Assembly (NCBI GenBank): GCA_965115815.1
Contig: OZ220465.1
Span: forward strand, 186,001-250,000
From: VXPW01 sp965115815
GTDB taxonomy: Bacteria; Pseudomonadota; Alphaproteobacteria; TMED109
Length of the DNA stretch: 64,000 nucleotides
Reading direction: 5' to 3'
Within the stretch, counting starts at the first letter, position 1, and every line of letters begins with the position of its first letter. Made by a program: the position numbers and the translations under genes. The notes under the pieces are model-generated. The model made no database searches. It was not told the origin of the DNA and worked only from the letters and a program-made list of their open reading frames with translations. This document shows, piece by piece, positions 1 to 8,924 of the stretch.

Positions 1-513
1 TCCTTCGACTGGGATCGGCTTGCCCGGTTCAAGTCGAGGCACGATATTCCGCTGGTCCTCAAGGGAATTGCGGACGTCGAGGATGCCCTCCGCTGTCTCG
101 ATTTGGGAATCGAGGCCGTGTACGTATCGAACCATGGCGGCCGGCAGTTGGACCACGGTTCGGGATCTGCCGAGATTCTGCCCGAGATCGTGGATGCCGT
201 CGATGGCCGGGCGGCGGTCATCGTGGACGGCGGTATCTGCCGGGGTACGGATGTGGTGAAGGCGGTTGCGCTGGGCGCGGATGCCGTCGGCGTGGGCCGG
301 CTGCTGGGCTTCGGGATGGCCGCGGGCGGTTCCGCCGGTGTCGTCCGCATGCTGGAGTTGCTGGAAGAGGAAGTGCGAACCTGCCTCGGCCTCATGGGGT
401 TGACCAGCTTGGCCGAGCTGGATCGAAGCATGCTGCGGCCAGCATCCCCGGTGGTCCAGCCGGGTCTCCTGAGCGCATTCCCGCTCATCGACATTCCGGA
501 ACCGCAGTACTGA
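1..513 (+). CDS. FMN-dependent alpha-hydroxy-acid oxidase/dehydrogenase, C-terminal part
   Basis: The gene is open at the window edge, so only the last 170 residues are present. The visible reading shows the family hallmarks of FMN-dependent 2-hydroxy-acid dehydrogenases (lactate dehydrogenase, glycolate oxidase, mandelate dehydrogenase). These are PLVLKGI with the FMN-contacting lysine, SNHGGRQLD with the active-site His and Arg, IVDGGICRGTDVVKA, and the phosphate-binding ADAVGVGRLLGFG. The protein would oxidise an L-2-hydroxy acid to the 2-keto acid at the inner face of the membrane or in the cytosol. The substrate cannot be read from this fragment, so lldD-like is only one option. It ends in TGA 64 bp before the converging end of the GATase gene. 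Confidence 0.9.
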   Translation, partial: SFDWDRLARFKSRHDIPLVLKGIADVEDALRCLDLGIEAVYVSNHGGRQLDHGSGSAEILPEIVDAVDGRAAVIVDGGICRGTDVVKAVALGADAVGVGRLLGFGMAAGGSAGVVRMLELLEEEVRTCLGLMGLTSLAELDRSMLRPASPVVQPGLLSAFPLIDIPEPQY

Positions 514-577
514 GGCATGCGGGATCTCGTGCCGCCGAGCGCTCCGCACCGTGCGGATCCCGGGGCCGCGCGTGTCG

Positions 578-1273
578 CTACGGCAGCTGCCGTTCCGCCC
601 AAGCCGCCAGAAAGGTCCGGACCCAGCGCACCACGGCCGGAGTATGGCGGGCATGGGCGGCGTATTGCCCGGACGCCGACTGCACGCCCGGTCGCCCCGA
701 GAACCGGTCGAGATTCCGGCGTACCCAGAATCGCATTCCGGCCTTGGTCACTTCGGGATGGAACTGCAGCCCGACGGTGTTCCGGAGACGCCACGCCTGA
801 ACGGGAAAGGTGGCACTGGAGGCGAGGAGTTCGGCCGCCGGCGGAAGCGCCATGCCTTCGGTATGCCACTGGTAGAAATGCATGGGCTCCGGCACGACCG
901 GCGCGGCGCACCGGGCCGGAACGACACGATGCCAGCCCACCTCGCAGTGGCCCAGAGGGTGTGCGTGCACCCTGCCGCCGAGCGCCCGTGCAAGCAGCTG
1001 TCCGCCGAGGCAGATTCCGAGTACCGGCTTGTCCGCGCCCGCGACGCGTTCCAGCCATCGCAGTTCGGTGCGGATAAAGGCCGAATCGTCGTTGGCCGAC
1101 ATGGGGCCGCCGAAGACCACGGCGGCACTGTGCCGGTTCAGGGTTGCGGGAAGGGCATCCCCGTAGATTGGGCGACGGACATCACCGGAGTACCCCATGG
1201 CCCCGAGCATGCGACCGATCCGGCCGGTGGCCGGACGCTTCTGATGCACGACGTACAGTACCGGCAACCTCAT
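578..1273 (-). CDS. class I glutamine amidotransferase domain protein
   Basis: A 231-residue stand-alone GATase1. The nucleophile motif GICLGGQLLARALG carries the catalytic Cys, and LQFHPEV carries the catalytic His (then Thr where the classical triad has Glu). The N-terminal half shows GGPMSANDDSAFI, typical of GMP-synthase-like stand-alone amidotransferases. Such proteins release ammonia from glutamine, often for an unknown acceptor, or act in gamma-glutamyl hydrolysis. The start chosen gives MRLPVLYVV, which begins the first beta strand directly. A longer upstream reading exists but crosses rnhB. It is divergent from rnhB, and the two possible start codons share bases (CATG at 1271-1274). 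Confidence 0.85.
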   Translation of the reverse strand: MRLPVLYVVHQKRPATGRIGRMLGAMGYSGDVRRPIYGDALPATLNRHSAAVVFGGPMSANDDSAFIRTELRWLERVAGADKPVLGICLGGQLLARALGGRVHAHPLGHCEVGWHRVVPARCAAPVVPEPMHFYQWHTEGMALPPAAELLASSATFPVQAWRLRNTVGLQFHPEVTKAGMRFWVRRNLDRFSGRPGVQSASGQYAAHARHTPAVVRWVRTFLAAWAERQLP

Positions 1274-1319
1274 GGACCAAGCTATAGCGCACGCGATCGA
1301 ACATGCAATCGGAAGCGGA

Positions 1320-1922
1320 ATGCCTGACCATACGTTGGAGGAGGCCTGCGGGTGCGGATGCGTGTGCGGGGTCGATGAGGTCGGGCGGGGGCCTTGGGCC
1401 GGTCCCGTGGTGGCGGCGGCGGTTATTCTGGACCGGGACTGGGATGCGGCCGGGGTCGAGGATTCGAAACGATTGACCGCTCCCGTTCGGGTGCGGCTTC
1501 GGCGCACCATCGAAGCCCACGCCCAAGTGGGAATCGGGCGGGCGTCCGTAGGCGAAATCGACCGGCTGAACATCCTCAACGCAACCTTGCTGGCGATGCG
1601 CCGGGCCGTGCTCGCCCTTCCACGACGGCCGGAGTGCGCCCTGGTCGACGGGAACCGGCTTCCCGACCTTCCGTGCCGTGCCGTGGCCGTACCGCGGGGC
1701 GACGCCCGGAGTTGCAGCATCGCGGCGGCCTCCATCGTGGCGAAGGTGGAGCGGGACCGCTTGATGGCCGGGTTGTCCCGAGAGTTCCCGGGCTACGGCT
1801 GGGAACGCAATGCGGGTTACGGAACCCCCGAGCACGCGACGGGACTTCGGAGACTGGGGGTCAGCCCCCATCATCGCCGGTCCTTTGCTCCGGTCGCCCG
1901 GCGCTTGGCCGACGACCCATGA
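1320..1922 (+). CDS. rnhB: ribonuclease HII
   Basis: RNase HII cleaves the RNA strand of RNA-DNA hybrids and initiates removal of single misincorporated ribonucleotides. The N-terminal motif GVDEVGRGPWAGPV carries the first two acidic metal ligands and the GRG ribonucleotide-recognition loop. A further ligand is in ALVDGN, and SIAAASIVAKVERDRLM is the conserved helix before the last acidic residue region. The ATG at 1320 has GGAAG just upstream and gives 200 residues, close to the family norm. An alternative ATG at 1272 adds 16 residues but overlaps the start codon of the divergent GATase gene, so I prefer 1320. The protein ends in TGA and converges on ilvB. Confidence 0.93.
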   Translation: MPDHTLEEACGCGCVCGVDEVGRGPWAGPVVAAAVILDRDWDAAGVEDSKRLTAPVRVRLRRTIEAHAQVGIGRASVGEIDRLNILNATLLAMRRAVLALPRRPECALVDGNRLPDLPCRAVAVPRGDARSCSIAAASIVAKVERDRLMAGLSREFPGYGWERNAGYGTPEHATGLRRLGVSPHHRRSFAPVARRLADDP

Positions 1923-2122
1923 CCCCGGGGTGGGGTCCATCAGTCCTCCTTCGTCCGCCTGCCCTGTGTCCGTCGGTCATCCTTCCCTCCGGACTTCCCG
2001 TTCGCGGCCGCCAAGCCTGCCGGGTGACTCTCTAGAATCCCAGAAGAATCCCAGATTCCCGGCCTGCGGAACCGCCGACCCCTCGACGGCCTGCCGTTCC
2101 GCAAACGTGCCGCCGGCCGGCC

Positions 2123-3871
2123 CTAGACGAGCAGCCGGCCCTCGTCGGTGTGGGTCGCGCCGGCTGGGTCCGAGGCCGAAAGGCGCATTTCGTTGTGGGC
2201 GGCGCCGGCGGGAATCATCGGGAAGACGTTCTCGCTCTTCTCGACCTGGATGTCGGCCAGTACCGGGCCGTCATGCGCGATCATCTCGGCAATCAGATCA
2301 TCCAGCGTGTCGGGTCGGTCGGTGCGCAGTCCCTTGATGCCGAACGCTTCGGCCAGGCCCACAAAGTCCGGAAGCGAGTCCGAGTAGCTCTCGGCGTACC
2401 GGCTTCCGTGAAAGAACTCCTGCCATTGACGGACCATGCCGAGATATTCGTTGTTGACCACGAAGATCTTGACGGGCAGCCGGTACTGTCGAACCGTGGC
2501 CAACTCCTGCAGGTTCATCATGAACGACGCCTCTCCAGCCACGCAGACGACCAGCCGCTCAAGGTCCGCGATCTGGCTGCCGATGGCCGCCGGAAAACCG
2601 TACCCCATGGTGCCGAGGCCGCCGGACGTCATCCAGCGCTGGGGACGCTCGAAACGAAGGTACTGGGCGGCCCACATCTGGTGCTGGCCGACCTCGGTCG
2701 TGACGTAGGCGTCCCGTCCGGCGAGTGCGGCGTCGAGACGCTGCAGGGCGTGCTGCGGTTTGATGCGCCGGCTCGAGTTCTCGAATTCCAGGCAGTTGCG
2801 CGCCCGCCAGCCCCTGATGGTGTTCCACCACGATTCGAGACCGTTAGCTCCCGCCTTCCGACCCTGGGCCTTCCAGCCACGCCGGAGCGCGTTGACGGAT
2901 TTCCCGGCATCGCCCTGGATCGCCACGTCCACCGCCACATTCTTGTTGATGCTGGAGGGGTCGATGTCGATGTGGATCTTCTTCGAGGCCGGCGAAAAGG
3001 CGTCGAGACGGCCGGTGACCCGATCGTCGAAGCGCGCCCCGACATTGAGCATGACGTCGCAGCCGTGCATGGCCATGTTGGCCTCGTAGGTTCCGTGCAT
3101 GCCCAGCATGCCGAGGAAGTTGGGTTCGCTGGCGGGCACGGCGCCGAGCCCCATCAGGGTGGTGGTGACCGGGAATCCGGTTTCCCGAACCAGCCGGGCC
3201 AGCGACCGGCATGCCGCCGGTCCCGAGTTGACCACCCCGCCGCCGGCATAGATGACCGGGCGCTCGGCCCGGCACAGAAGCTCCAGCGCCGCCTGCACCT
3301 GCGGGGCGGCCGGTCGTTCCTTCGGTCGATAGCGCACCGTGCTGCACGAGGGGGCGAGATAGGCGAGTTCCGCGTTCTGAATGTCCTTGGGAAGATCGAC
3401 GACCACGGGCCCGGGCCGCCCCTTGGTGGCGACCAGAAAGGCTTCGGTAAGTACGGGAACGAGCTGGCGGACATCCTTGACCAAGTAGTTGTGCTTGGTG
3501 CAGGAACGTGTGATGCCGACCGTGTCCGCTTCTTGGAAGGCGTCGTTCCCGATTAGATGCGTGGGCACCTGACCGGTCAGGCAGACGACGGGGACACTGT
3601 CCATCAGTGCGTCGGTCAGGCCGGTTACCGTATTGGTCGCGCCCGGCCCCGACGTCACCAGCACGACCCCTACCTGTCCCGTGGAGCGCGCATACCCTTC
3701 CGCCATGTGCACGGCGGCCTGCTCGTGGCGCACCAGGACATGGCGGACCCGGTTCTGCCGGAAGATCGCGTCGTAGACCGGGAGGACCGCGCCGCCCGGG
3801 TAGCCGAACACCACGTCGACCCCGAGGTCCGCGAGTGCGCGCACGATGATTTCCGCTCCGGTGATCTGCAT
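2123..3871 (-). CDS. ilvB: acetolactate synthase large subunit (thiamine-diphosphate enzyme)
   Basis: The 582-residue catalytic subunit of acetohydroxyacid synthase condenses two pyruvates, or pyruvate with 2-ketobutyrate, as the first common step of branched-chain amino acid synthesis. The order is as expected. An N-terminal PYR domain has FGYPGGAVLP, then RHEQAAVHMAEGYARSTG with the catalytic Glu, then SGPGATNTVTGL. The FAD-binding middle domain has GGGVVNSG and LGMLGMHGT. The C-terminal PP domain has a GxA-type metal site at VAGEASFMMN, where most family members have GDGSF, and then VVNNEYLGMVRQWQ. The start MQITGAE has AAGGA five bases upstream. The usual ilvN/ilvC partners are not adjacent here, and the stop is TAG. 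The GEASF variant of the Mg-binding GDGSF motif is worth checking, because the Asp of GDG normally binds the metal. Confidence 0.94.
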   Translation of the reverse strand: MQITGAEIIVRALADLGVDVVFGYPGGAVLPVYDAIFRQNRVRHVLVRHEQAAVHMAEGYARSTGQVGVVLVTSGPGATNTVTGLTDALMDSVPVVCLTGQVPTHLIGNDAFQEADTVGITRSCTKHNYLVKDVRQLVPVLTEAFLVATKGRPGPVVVDLPKDIQNAELAYLAPSCSTVRYRPKERPAAPQVQAALELLCRAERPVIYAGGGVVNSGPAACRSLARLVRETGFPVTTTLMGLGAVPASEPNFLGMLGMHGTYEANMAMHGCDVMLNVGARFDDRVTGRLDAFSPASKKIHIDIDPSSINKNVAVDVAIQGDAGKSVNALRRGWKAQGRKAGANGLESWWNTIRGWRARNCLEFENSSRRIKPQHALQRLDAALAGRDAYVTTEVGQHQMWAAQYLRFERPQRWMTSGGLGTMGYGFPAAIGSQIADLERLVVCVAGEASFMMNLQELATVRQYRLPVKIFVVNNEYLGMVRQWQEFFHGSRYAESYSDSLPDFVGLAEAFGIKGLRTDRPDTLDDLIAEMIAHDGPVLADIQVEKSENVFPMIPAGAAHNEMRLSASDPAGATHTDEGRLLV

Positions 3872-4199
3872 TGCATCCTTCGGGCCAGATCGACAGAACC
3901 CCCATTGTAGGGTCGGGAACCGGAATGCACACGCGGCCGAGGCTCGAGATCCCCGGCGCGAGCGGGCGCAGTGGAGAACCGGTTCCAATCGGGGAGGCGT
4001 CGCGGGTCGCCTTGATCGCGAGTCCCGAACGCACCGGGGGATCGAATCGGACAGGGGGGTGCCGCAGCCGGAACCCCGGCAGGCCCCGCGGTCGGTTGGA
4101 CCCGCTTCCCGCGCGGACGCCCAAGGCGGCAAAGATGCCGGGCCCGGTTATGCATTGCCGCCACGCGGGCCGGGGTTTCCGGTTCCCGGCAGCGGCGGA
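3872..4199. other. intergenic region upstream of ilvB with no recognised gene
   Basis: This stretch holds the ilvB leader. I looked for an attenuator leader peptide rich in Ile, Val or Leu and for a strong promoter and found neither convincingly. The open readings across it are GC-driven and show no family resemblance. Confidence 0.4.
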
Positions 4200-4890
4200 C
4201 GCGGGGTCGGGCGACAGCCTGCGCCGCAGTCGAGGCCGATCGTGAAGGTGCGCAGATCGGGGACTTCCGGACGGCGTGCGGAGGATCCGATGAGGCCGGA
4301 GTCGGTCCCGGGGCACCTCGATCTTCCGGGTCGTGATGCGGGTGCGAGCGAGACGTTCGAGGTGCACGATCCGCCGTGCGGTCACGGCGTCGAAGGCGAG
4401 ACCTTGGCGCAGGTCGTCGGCGTTGTCGAGCCTGCAGGCCTCGATCCGGGCGCCGATCCCGGGGACCGTGAAATCCTCTCCTCGAGGCTCCGGCGCGACT
4501 CATAGCGGGCCGCGGTGCGCCGGGCGTGGTCAAGATCGGTCCCGCTCTCGGTGGCGGGCCGCACCCGGTGCAGCGACGCGCGGCCCCGAGGCGGCCGGAT
4601 CTCCCGGACCGAGCAGGCGAGCCCGGGCATCGGCGTCCGCCTGTCCCGGTCCTTCGGCGACGTGAGATTCGAGGACGGCCGGCCGGAACGGGCGGGGACC
4701 GCCGCAGAAGATGCGGCGTATCGTCTTCGTTCCCGGGACCGGCGGGGTCGTGCCGTGGCGGTCCGCGGGTCCGGTGGGGTGCCGTCGCCGCTGACCACCC
4801 GGTAACGGCGAGCTTCTCGGTCCATCCGTGGCCCGCCGGTATCGTGCGGCTGGGGTTGTCCGGCGGCCCTTCGGCAGGGAGGATGCGGGC
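4200..4890 (-). pseudogene. decayed Tn5-like (IS4-family) transposase, C-terminal part
   Basis: Read on the minus strand in shifting frames, this region carries the C-terminal signature of Tn5-like DDE transposases. A stretch resembling SVREIRPPRG is followed by a YESRRSLEE segment, matching the conserved Y..RW.IEE..  around the catalytic Glu. After a frameshift come GARIEACRLDNADDLRQ and then AFDAVTARRIVHLERLART. The frame changes at about 4470 and no intact N-terminal half is present, so it is a relic. A related but different relic with the N-terminal half of such a transposase lies at 61.3-62.9 kb. No terminal repeats were identified. Confidence 0.75.
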
Positions 4891-5316
4891 ATGCGTCTCT
4901 GGAGCCTTCATCCCGCACATCTCGACCCTCGCGGGTTGGTCGCGCTGTGGAGGGAGGGTCTGCTCGCCCAAGCGGTTCTGAAGCAGGCGACGAGAGGATA
5001 TCGGCATCATCCTCAGCTGGCCCGATTCCGCGTGCAGTGCTCGCCGGTATCGTTCATCGTCGAGTATCTCCGGGCCGTGCATGCCGAATCGGTCGAGCGG
5101 GGATACCGGTTCGACGCGACCCGGATCGCGGCCGGCGGCACCACGGGACATATCGAGGTTCCGCGGGGCCAGATCGACTTCGAATGGCACCATCTGAGAA
5201 CGAAGCTTGAGGCGCGCGCACCCGAGTGGCTCGAAGGGCAGGCGGCGTCTCCGTCGCGGGTCCATCCGCTGTTCCGGGTCGTGCCGGGCGGGATCGCGGA
5301 CTGGGAACGGGGATGA
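4891..5316 (+). CDS. pyrimidine dimer DNA glycosylase family protein
   Basis: A 141-residue protein starting MRLWSLHPAHLD, followed by GLVALWREGLLAQAVL, TRGYRHHPQLARF, HAESVERGYRFD, a Q.DFEWHHL helix and HPLFRVVPGGIADWE at the end. This wording is that of the bacterial Pyr_excise family (PF03013), distantly related to T4 endonuclease V, which cuts at UV-induced pyrimidine dimers. The activity of the bacterial branch is inferred from the family and is less well established than for the phage enzyme. The start was placed at the conserved MRLW. Upstream in-frame sequence runs into the transposase relic and is not conserved in sense. It stands alone on the plus strand. Confidence 0.82.
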   Translation: MRLWSLHPAHLDPRGLVALWREGLLAQAVLKQATRGYRHHPQLARFRVQCSPVSFIVEYLRAVHAESVERGYRFDATRIAAGGTTGHIEVPRGQIDFEWHHLRTKLEARAPEWLEGQAASPSRVHPLFRVVPGGIADWERG

Positions 5317-5409
5317 CCGCTGTGACTCGACGGAACCAGCCCATGTTTAACCCGAGGTTCCAGAGCCGATCAGACGTACGTATCGGATAGGAAGGACAAT
5401 CGGTACATT

Positions 5410-6389
5410 TCAGCGGCGTCGGACCGGGTACACTATGGCTTCACGTCCAAGAGCCTGAGTGCCGTTCTCTGGAGTGGCGGGGCCGTGTGGTGACCGGGAA
5501 GGGTTCGGCGCCCGCAAGGCGGGGCACCACGGGATTGCGGGTGAGGATGGCGAGATCACCGATGAGGGTGCGGAAGCTGTGCACCGGATCCCCTCCGGGC
5601 GTCCGCTTCGTTGCCGCCTTGGCCCGGGCGCGGGCCGAGACCTGCGCCGGCGCCACGACGGACGGCCGCCGGGCCTCGGCGCCTTCGGCATCCTCGTCGT
5701 TGAACCGCAGGGCTTCAGTCTCTGACGCATGTGCCCTTCGACGTAGTAGGCGAGCCTGCACAGGAAGACGTGGGCGCGGACCCGGGGTGCGGTGCGGGGG
5801 TAGACGGGACGGACCTTCAGGTCCACGGTCTTCAGGCTGCGGAAGGCCCGTTCCACGGAGCTGAACCGCTGGTAGGTCCGCACTGTGCCGGGACCGTCGA
5901 GCTCGCTCTGCGGCCGGCGGGTGCGGATCCCGTAGAGACCATCGAGCCGGGACTCGGCGGTGATGAAAGCCGCATCGCGCCCATCGGTGAAGACACCCTC
6001 GTCGTCGATGAACCCTGTGAAGGGTTTCGCCCTCTTGTACGTGCTGATGACCGTGCCGACCCTCTCCCCGATCTTCCCGGCACCCTGGAGACGGCGTTGG
6101 GCACGCTGTGTTGCTGCGGCCATCGGTTCGAGCCGAGCCTCGGTGGCCTCGAGCCGTTCCCGGCGCTTGCGGGCCCGGTCCTCGGCCCGCAGCGGGTTGC
6201 GGCAGACCCCGGGCCGTGGCCCGCTTCGAGGCGGGTTCGAGGATCCGTGCCACGATCCTGGCCAAGACCGGATCCCGCTCGGGAGAAGGCTTCGGGTCGA
6301 TCCGCCGGTCCAAGCCCAGCTTCTTCCGGGCTCCCAGCACCGCGGCCCCAAGCCCATGGGGAAGGGAGCGGACGAGGTCGAACGGAACC
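5410..6389 (-). pseudogene. IS1634-family transposase, C-terminal part of split relic
   Basis: Minus-strand readings give the C-terminal half of an IS1634 transposase. The motifs in order are LARIVARILEPASKRATARG, then after a gap CRNPLRAEDRARKRR, KIGERVGTVISTYKR, LDGLYGIRT, VERAFRSLKTVDLKVRP, AHVFLCRLAYYVEGHMR and, in another frame, LRFNDEDAEGAEARRPS. Two frame changes and a missing central block of roughly 200 residues (between ATARG and CRNPL) make it non-functional. The N-terminal piece lies at 7961-8155. Joining the two across the IS3 element restores a continuous LDDAFPSVPFDLVRSLPHG reading, so this copy was split by IS3. Confidence 0.85.
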
Positions 6390-6422
6390 TGTCAACGCCG
6401 TTGAGACAGCAAGGGTTGTCAT

Positions 6423-7424
6423 TTACTGAGCATCTCCCACGGTAGGGGTGGCCTTCGGCGGATTGATCCAGACCGTTTCAGGGAGCGCCTGCGGTTTCGG
6501 TCTCCCCCGGACGAACCGTTCCGGGTGCCGGCTCCAAGCTTGGCTCAAGGTGCGCCGGCGTTGCTCAATCCGCTGCCGGGCGCGGCCTTGGTGGACATCA
6601 TCAGGGGTGAGCATCGCGAGGCCGGCATGGTGATGCTCGGTGTTGTACCAAGGGAAGAAGGATCGACAGAAGTCGATGGCAGCGGGCAGATCCGGGAAGC
6701 GCCCGGGGAACCCGGGGTGGTACTTCAAGGTCTTGAACGGTGCCTCCGAGAAGGGGTGGTCGTCGCGGACCTTGGGGCGGCTGAGCGAGCGGGTGATACC
6801 GAGCTGGGCGAGGAGTTGCGCGGTGCACTGGCTGGTCATGGGGGCGCCGCGGTCGGAGTGCAGGGTCAGCACCCGGGGTTGGATGCCCTGCTTGAGACAG
6901 GATTCTTCGATCAGCCGGCTGGCCAGCGCAGCACTCTCGCGTTCGGCGACCCTCCATCCCACCACGTAGCGGCGGAAGAGATCAAGCAGCACATAGAGGT
7001 AGAAGGAAGACCCGGTCTTCGGCCCGAGCAGCCGTGTGAGGTCCCAGGACCCGACCGGGTTCGGAGCGCGGGCGACGAGTTCGGGCTTGGCGTAGCGTGG
7101 GTGGGTGAGCAGGTTGCGCCGTTCCCGCACCGGCTGCAGGGCAGAGAGGATGCGGTACCTCGTGCGCTCCGAGCACAGGTACCGTCCTTCGTCGAGCATC
7201 GTGGCCACGACCTCGGCCGGGGAACGATCGACGAAACGCGGGGAGGCGAGCCGGTCGAGGACCTGCTCCCGCTCCCCCTCGCTCCGGGCCCGGGCGGGCG
7301 TCGTACGGGGCTGCTGATGCCCGGGAGCGGGCCTCCGGCGGCGGTAGAACGTGGCTCGGGACACCCCCAGCGCCCGACCGGCCGGCGCAATGCCGACCTG
7401 TCGAGCGAGTGAAGGGGTGGCCAT
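6423..7424 (-). CDS. IS3-family transposase OrfB (DDE integrase core)
   Basis: A 333-residue OrfB. The N-terminal HTH-like segment is PAGRALGVSRATFYRRR, followed by an HTH_21 region with RYLCSERTRYRIL. The rve integrase core comes next, with the first Asp in SWDLTRLLG, the second in TLHSDRGAPM, and the Glu in DDHPFSEAPFKTLKYHP. The end RPKPQALPETVWINPP is typical of the ISxx/IS150-like branch. It looks intact. Production of the full transposase in IS3 elements normally needs a programmed frameshift from OrfA. Here OrfA is in a different frame just upstream. Confidence 0.9.
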   Translation of the reverse strand: MATPSLARQVGIAPAGRALGVSRATFYRRRRPAPGHQQPRTTPARARSEGEREQVLDRLASPRFVDRSPAEVVATMLDEGRYLCSERTRYRILSALQPVRERRNLLTHPRYAKPELVARAPNPVGSWDLTRLLGPKTGSSFYLYVLLDLFRRYVVGWRVAERESAALASRLIEESCLKQGIQPRVLTLHSDRGAPMTSQCTAQLLAQLGITRSLSRPKVRDDHPFSEAPFKTLKYHPGFPGRFPDLPAAIDFCRSFFPWYNTEHHHAGLAMLTPDDVHQGRARQRIEQRRRTLSQAWSRHPERFVRGRPKPQALPETVWINPPKATPTVGDAQ

Positions 7425-7903
7425 CCGCAGTCCTTCCCGTCGCGGAGGCTGAATCCCAGCAGCCCGGCAACGTTTCCCTGAACTTCGAGAATCGTAGGGG
7501 CCGTGGCCAGCTCCTTCTCCAGCCGCGCCATTTGGGCCTCGAGCCGGCTAACCTGGGCGCCGAGGGGTGGGGACGGCGCCGGCTTGGGACCGCGCTTGCG
7601 TGGCGTCAGGCCCTGCAGCGCTCCCCGACGGCGGGCCTTGCGCCACGTCGACAGATGCGAGCGGTACAGCCCCTCGCGACGCAGCAGGCGGCCGATCTCG
7701 CCCGGCTCGCGACAGCGGTCCGCTTCCTCGACGATCCGCAGTCGATACTCGGCCGAGAACCGGCGGCGGGTCGGCTGGGCGAGAACCTCCGGGTCCGGAG
7801 CGCGCCGCGCCGGCGGGGTCTCGGCCCTGGGGGGCGCGCCCCCCAGGGCCGGCGTGGCGAGGGGTACACCCCCCTGCCCACATTCGGGTCTGCCTTCATC
7901 ATG
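7425..7903 (-). pseudogene. IS3-family OrfA (HTH protein), frameshifted
   Basis: The minus strand encodes the OrfA helix-turn-helix in the reading PTRRRFSAEYRLRIVEEA, then REPGEIGRLLRREGLYRSHL, then STWRKARRRG and a leucine-zipper-like stretch SRLEAQMARLEKELATA ending ILEVQGNVAGLLG. The plausible start MMKADPNVGRGV at about 7903 is in another frame. The frame change falls in the G/C run near 7830-7845. OrfA also runs on without a stop into orfB. I call it disturbed; a sequencing slip in the homopolymer is possible. Confidence 0.6.
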
Positions 7904-7960
7904 GTTCCTCTCTGCCGCCCTCTAATTCCCAGGGGAGTCGGTGTCTCAGCGATGTTGGCA

Positions 7961-8155
7961 GAGAGGGGAAGGCGTCGTCGAGACGTCGGACTGCGGTTCC
8001 TCCCTTGAGCAGAATGCGCCACCCCTCGATGAGAGCGGGCGACCCCTTGGAGAGGTGGGCGAGGGTGCGCTTCTTGACCGTTCCGGCTTGGCGGTAGGAC
8101 TCGCGGAGCAGGATGGCGGGCGGGGACGAGCGGTGGGGGACGGATTCGATCTACA
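7961..8155 (-). pseudogene. IS1634-family transposase, N-terminal piece
   Basis: The minus strand reads ESVPHRSSPPAILLRESY, then RQAGTVKKRTLAHLSK, then SPALIEGWRILLKGG and a final LDDAF at the IS3 junction. This is the standard N-terminus of IS1634 transposases. An in-frame TAG precedes the first motif, so the original start is not visible. It pairs with 5410-6389 across the IS3 insertion. Confidence 0.75.
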
Positions 8156-8814
8156 GGGCTACGGTATAGAGGCGAACGATCCGTGCATGGCAAGCAGGCA
8201 ACACAGTATTCCATGGGTACACTCTGACGACCGGAACATCCGACAAACCATGCTGCATCAATGACGTGACGTGCATCTCAGCCGGAATGTTCTGGAACTT
8301 CGGTTTAACAAGAGATTCTAGAAAACACGGTTTTATACGGGTTTCGGTACCCGTCCAAAGCTCCCTCCCAGCATTACAGTTCGTGTGCTAAACCGGTTTC
8401 AGATCGCCAGCCTTCGGATGCCTCCGGGAGTGTGCGGGATCCCCAGCGTGTCGTAGATGCTGCGCGGCCCGGGTTCGGCTCGGGTGGCTTTGCGGACCTG
8501 GGATCTTGTCGATTCGCCGACCGAGGTCTCCTCACAGCTCCGGCTCGAGTGGAAAGCCGGTACCGATTCAGGCCCGAATCGGCGGAATCTCGCTAAACAT
8601 GGGCCAAGGTGCACGGACGGATCCCGTACAGCCTCCCGAAGCGCTCCAAGGCTGCGCATCCGGCTCCGGTCGGCGTCTGCCGTCGGCACCCGGAGGTGGG
8701 AAATCAGGCCGGGCACGCCCACTGCTGCGTACCGATCGCAACAGTGGGCGTGTCCCCGGAGCGGTCACGATCCGTCAATCGGCAGATCCCGCCGGCAGGT
8801 TGACGGCCATCCGG
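8156..8814. other. stretch without a recognised gene
   Basis: I see no family signature on either strand. A minus-strand open frame at 8399-8722 (106 residues, ending in a GIPHTPGGIRR-like tail) is the only candidate and resembles nothing I can name. The sequence is somewhat more AT-rich around 8280-8400. Confidence 0.4.
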
Positions 8815-8917
8815 ATCATGAGGCCCTTCCCTGCAGGGGCAGAAGGTCGACGATCAGCGGCGTTCGGTCCTGCGGGCTGATCGGGTGTGCCACCCCTCCC
8901 GTTTCCGGTGGAGCGGC
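8815..8917 (-). pseudogene. C-terminal end of an unrecognised ORF split by IS66 copy A
   Basis: If IS66 copy A is removed together with one copy of the 8-bp duplication, the minus-strand frame from 15190 to 14931 continues here without a stop. The continuation reads APPETGGVAHPISPQDRT and ends in TGA near 8815. The joined product would be about 117 residues with no family I recognise, so it may be fortuitous. Confidence 0.3.
8910..8917. repeat. 8-bp target duplication GGAGCGGC of IS66 copy A (left)
   Basis: Identical to 14931-14938. Eight base pairs is the usual IS66 duplication length. It shows that everything from 8918 to 14930, including the two ISNCY copies, moved or accumulated within one IS66 insertion. 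Confidence 0.9.
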
Positions 8918-8924
8918 GTAACTA

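Larger units (their letters stand above)
6390..7960. mobile_element. IS3-family insertion sequence
   Basis: The element is delimited by imperfect terminal inverted repeats that start with TG. The left end TGTCAACGCCGTTGAGACAG pairs with the right end, whose complement reads TGCCAACATCGCTGAGACAC. It carries orfB (intact) and orfA (frame-disturbed) on the minus strand. It is inserted in an IS1634 transposase gene. No target duplication is visible: the flanks are ACC and GAG. The host frame is restored on removal. Confidence 0.75.

Noticed and set aside
1272..1319. rnhB start at ATG 1272
   Set aside because: It would share bases with the start codon of the divergent GATase gene and leave no room for either RBS; ATG 1320 has an RBS and gives the usual length.
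3872..4199. ilv leader-peptide attenuator upstream of ilvB
   Set aside because: No short frame rich in Ile, Val or Leu followed by alternative hairpins and a T run was found.
8399..8722. 106-residue minus-strand ORF with a GIPHTPGGIRR tail
   Set aside because: No start context and no family recognised; kept only as a note in an unassigned stretch.
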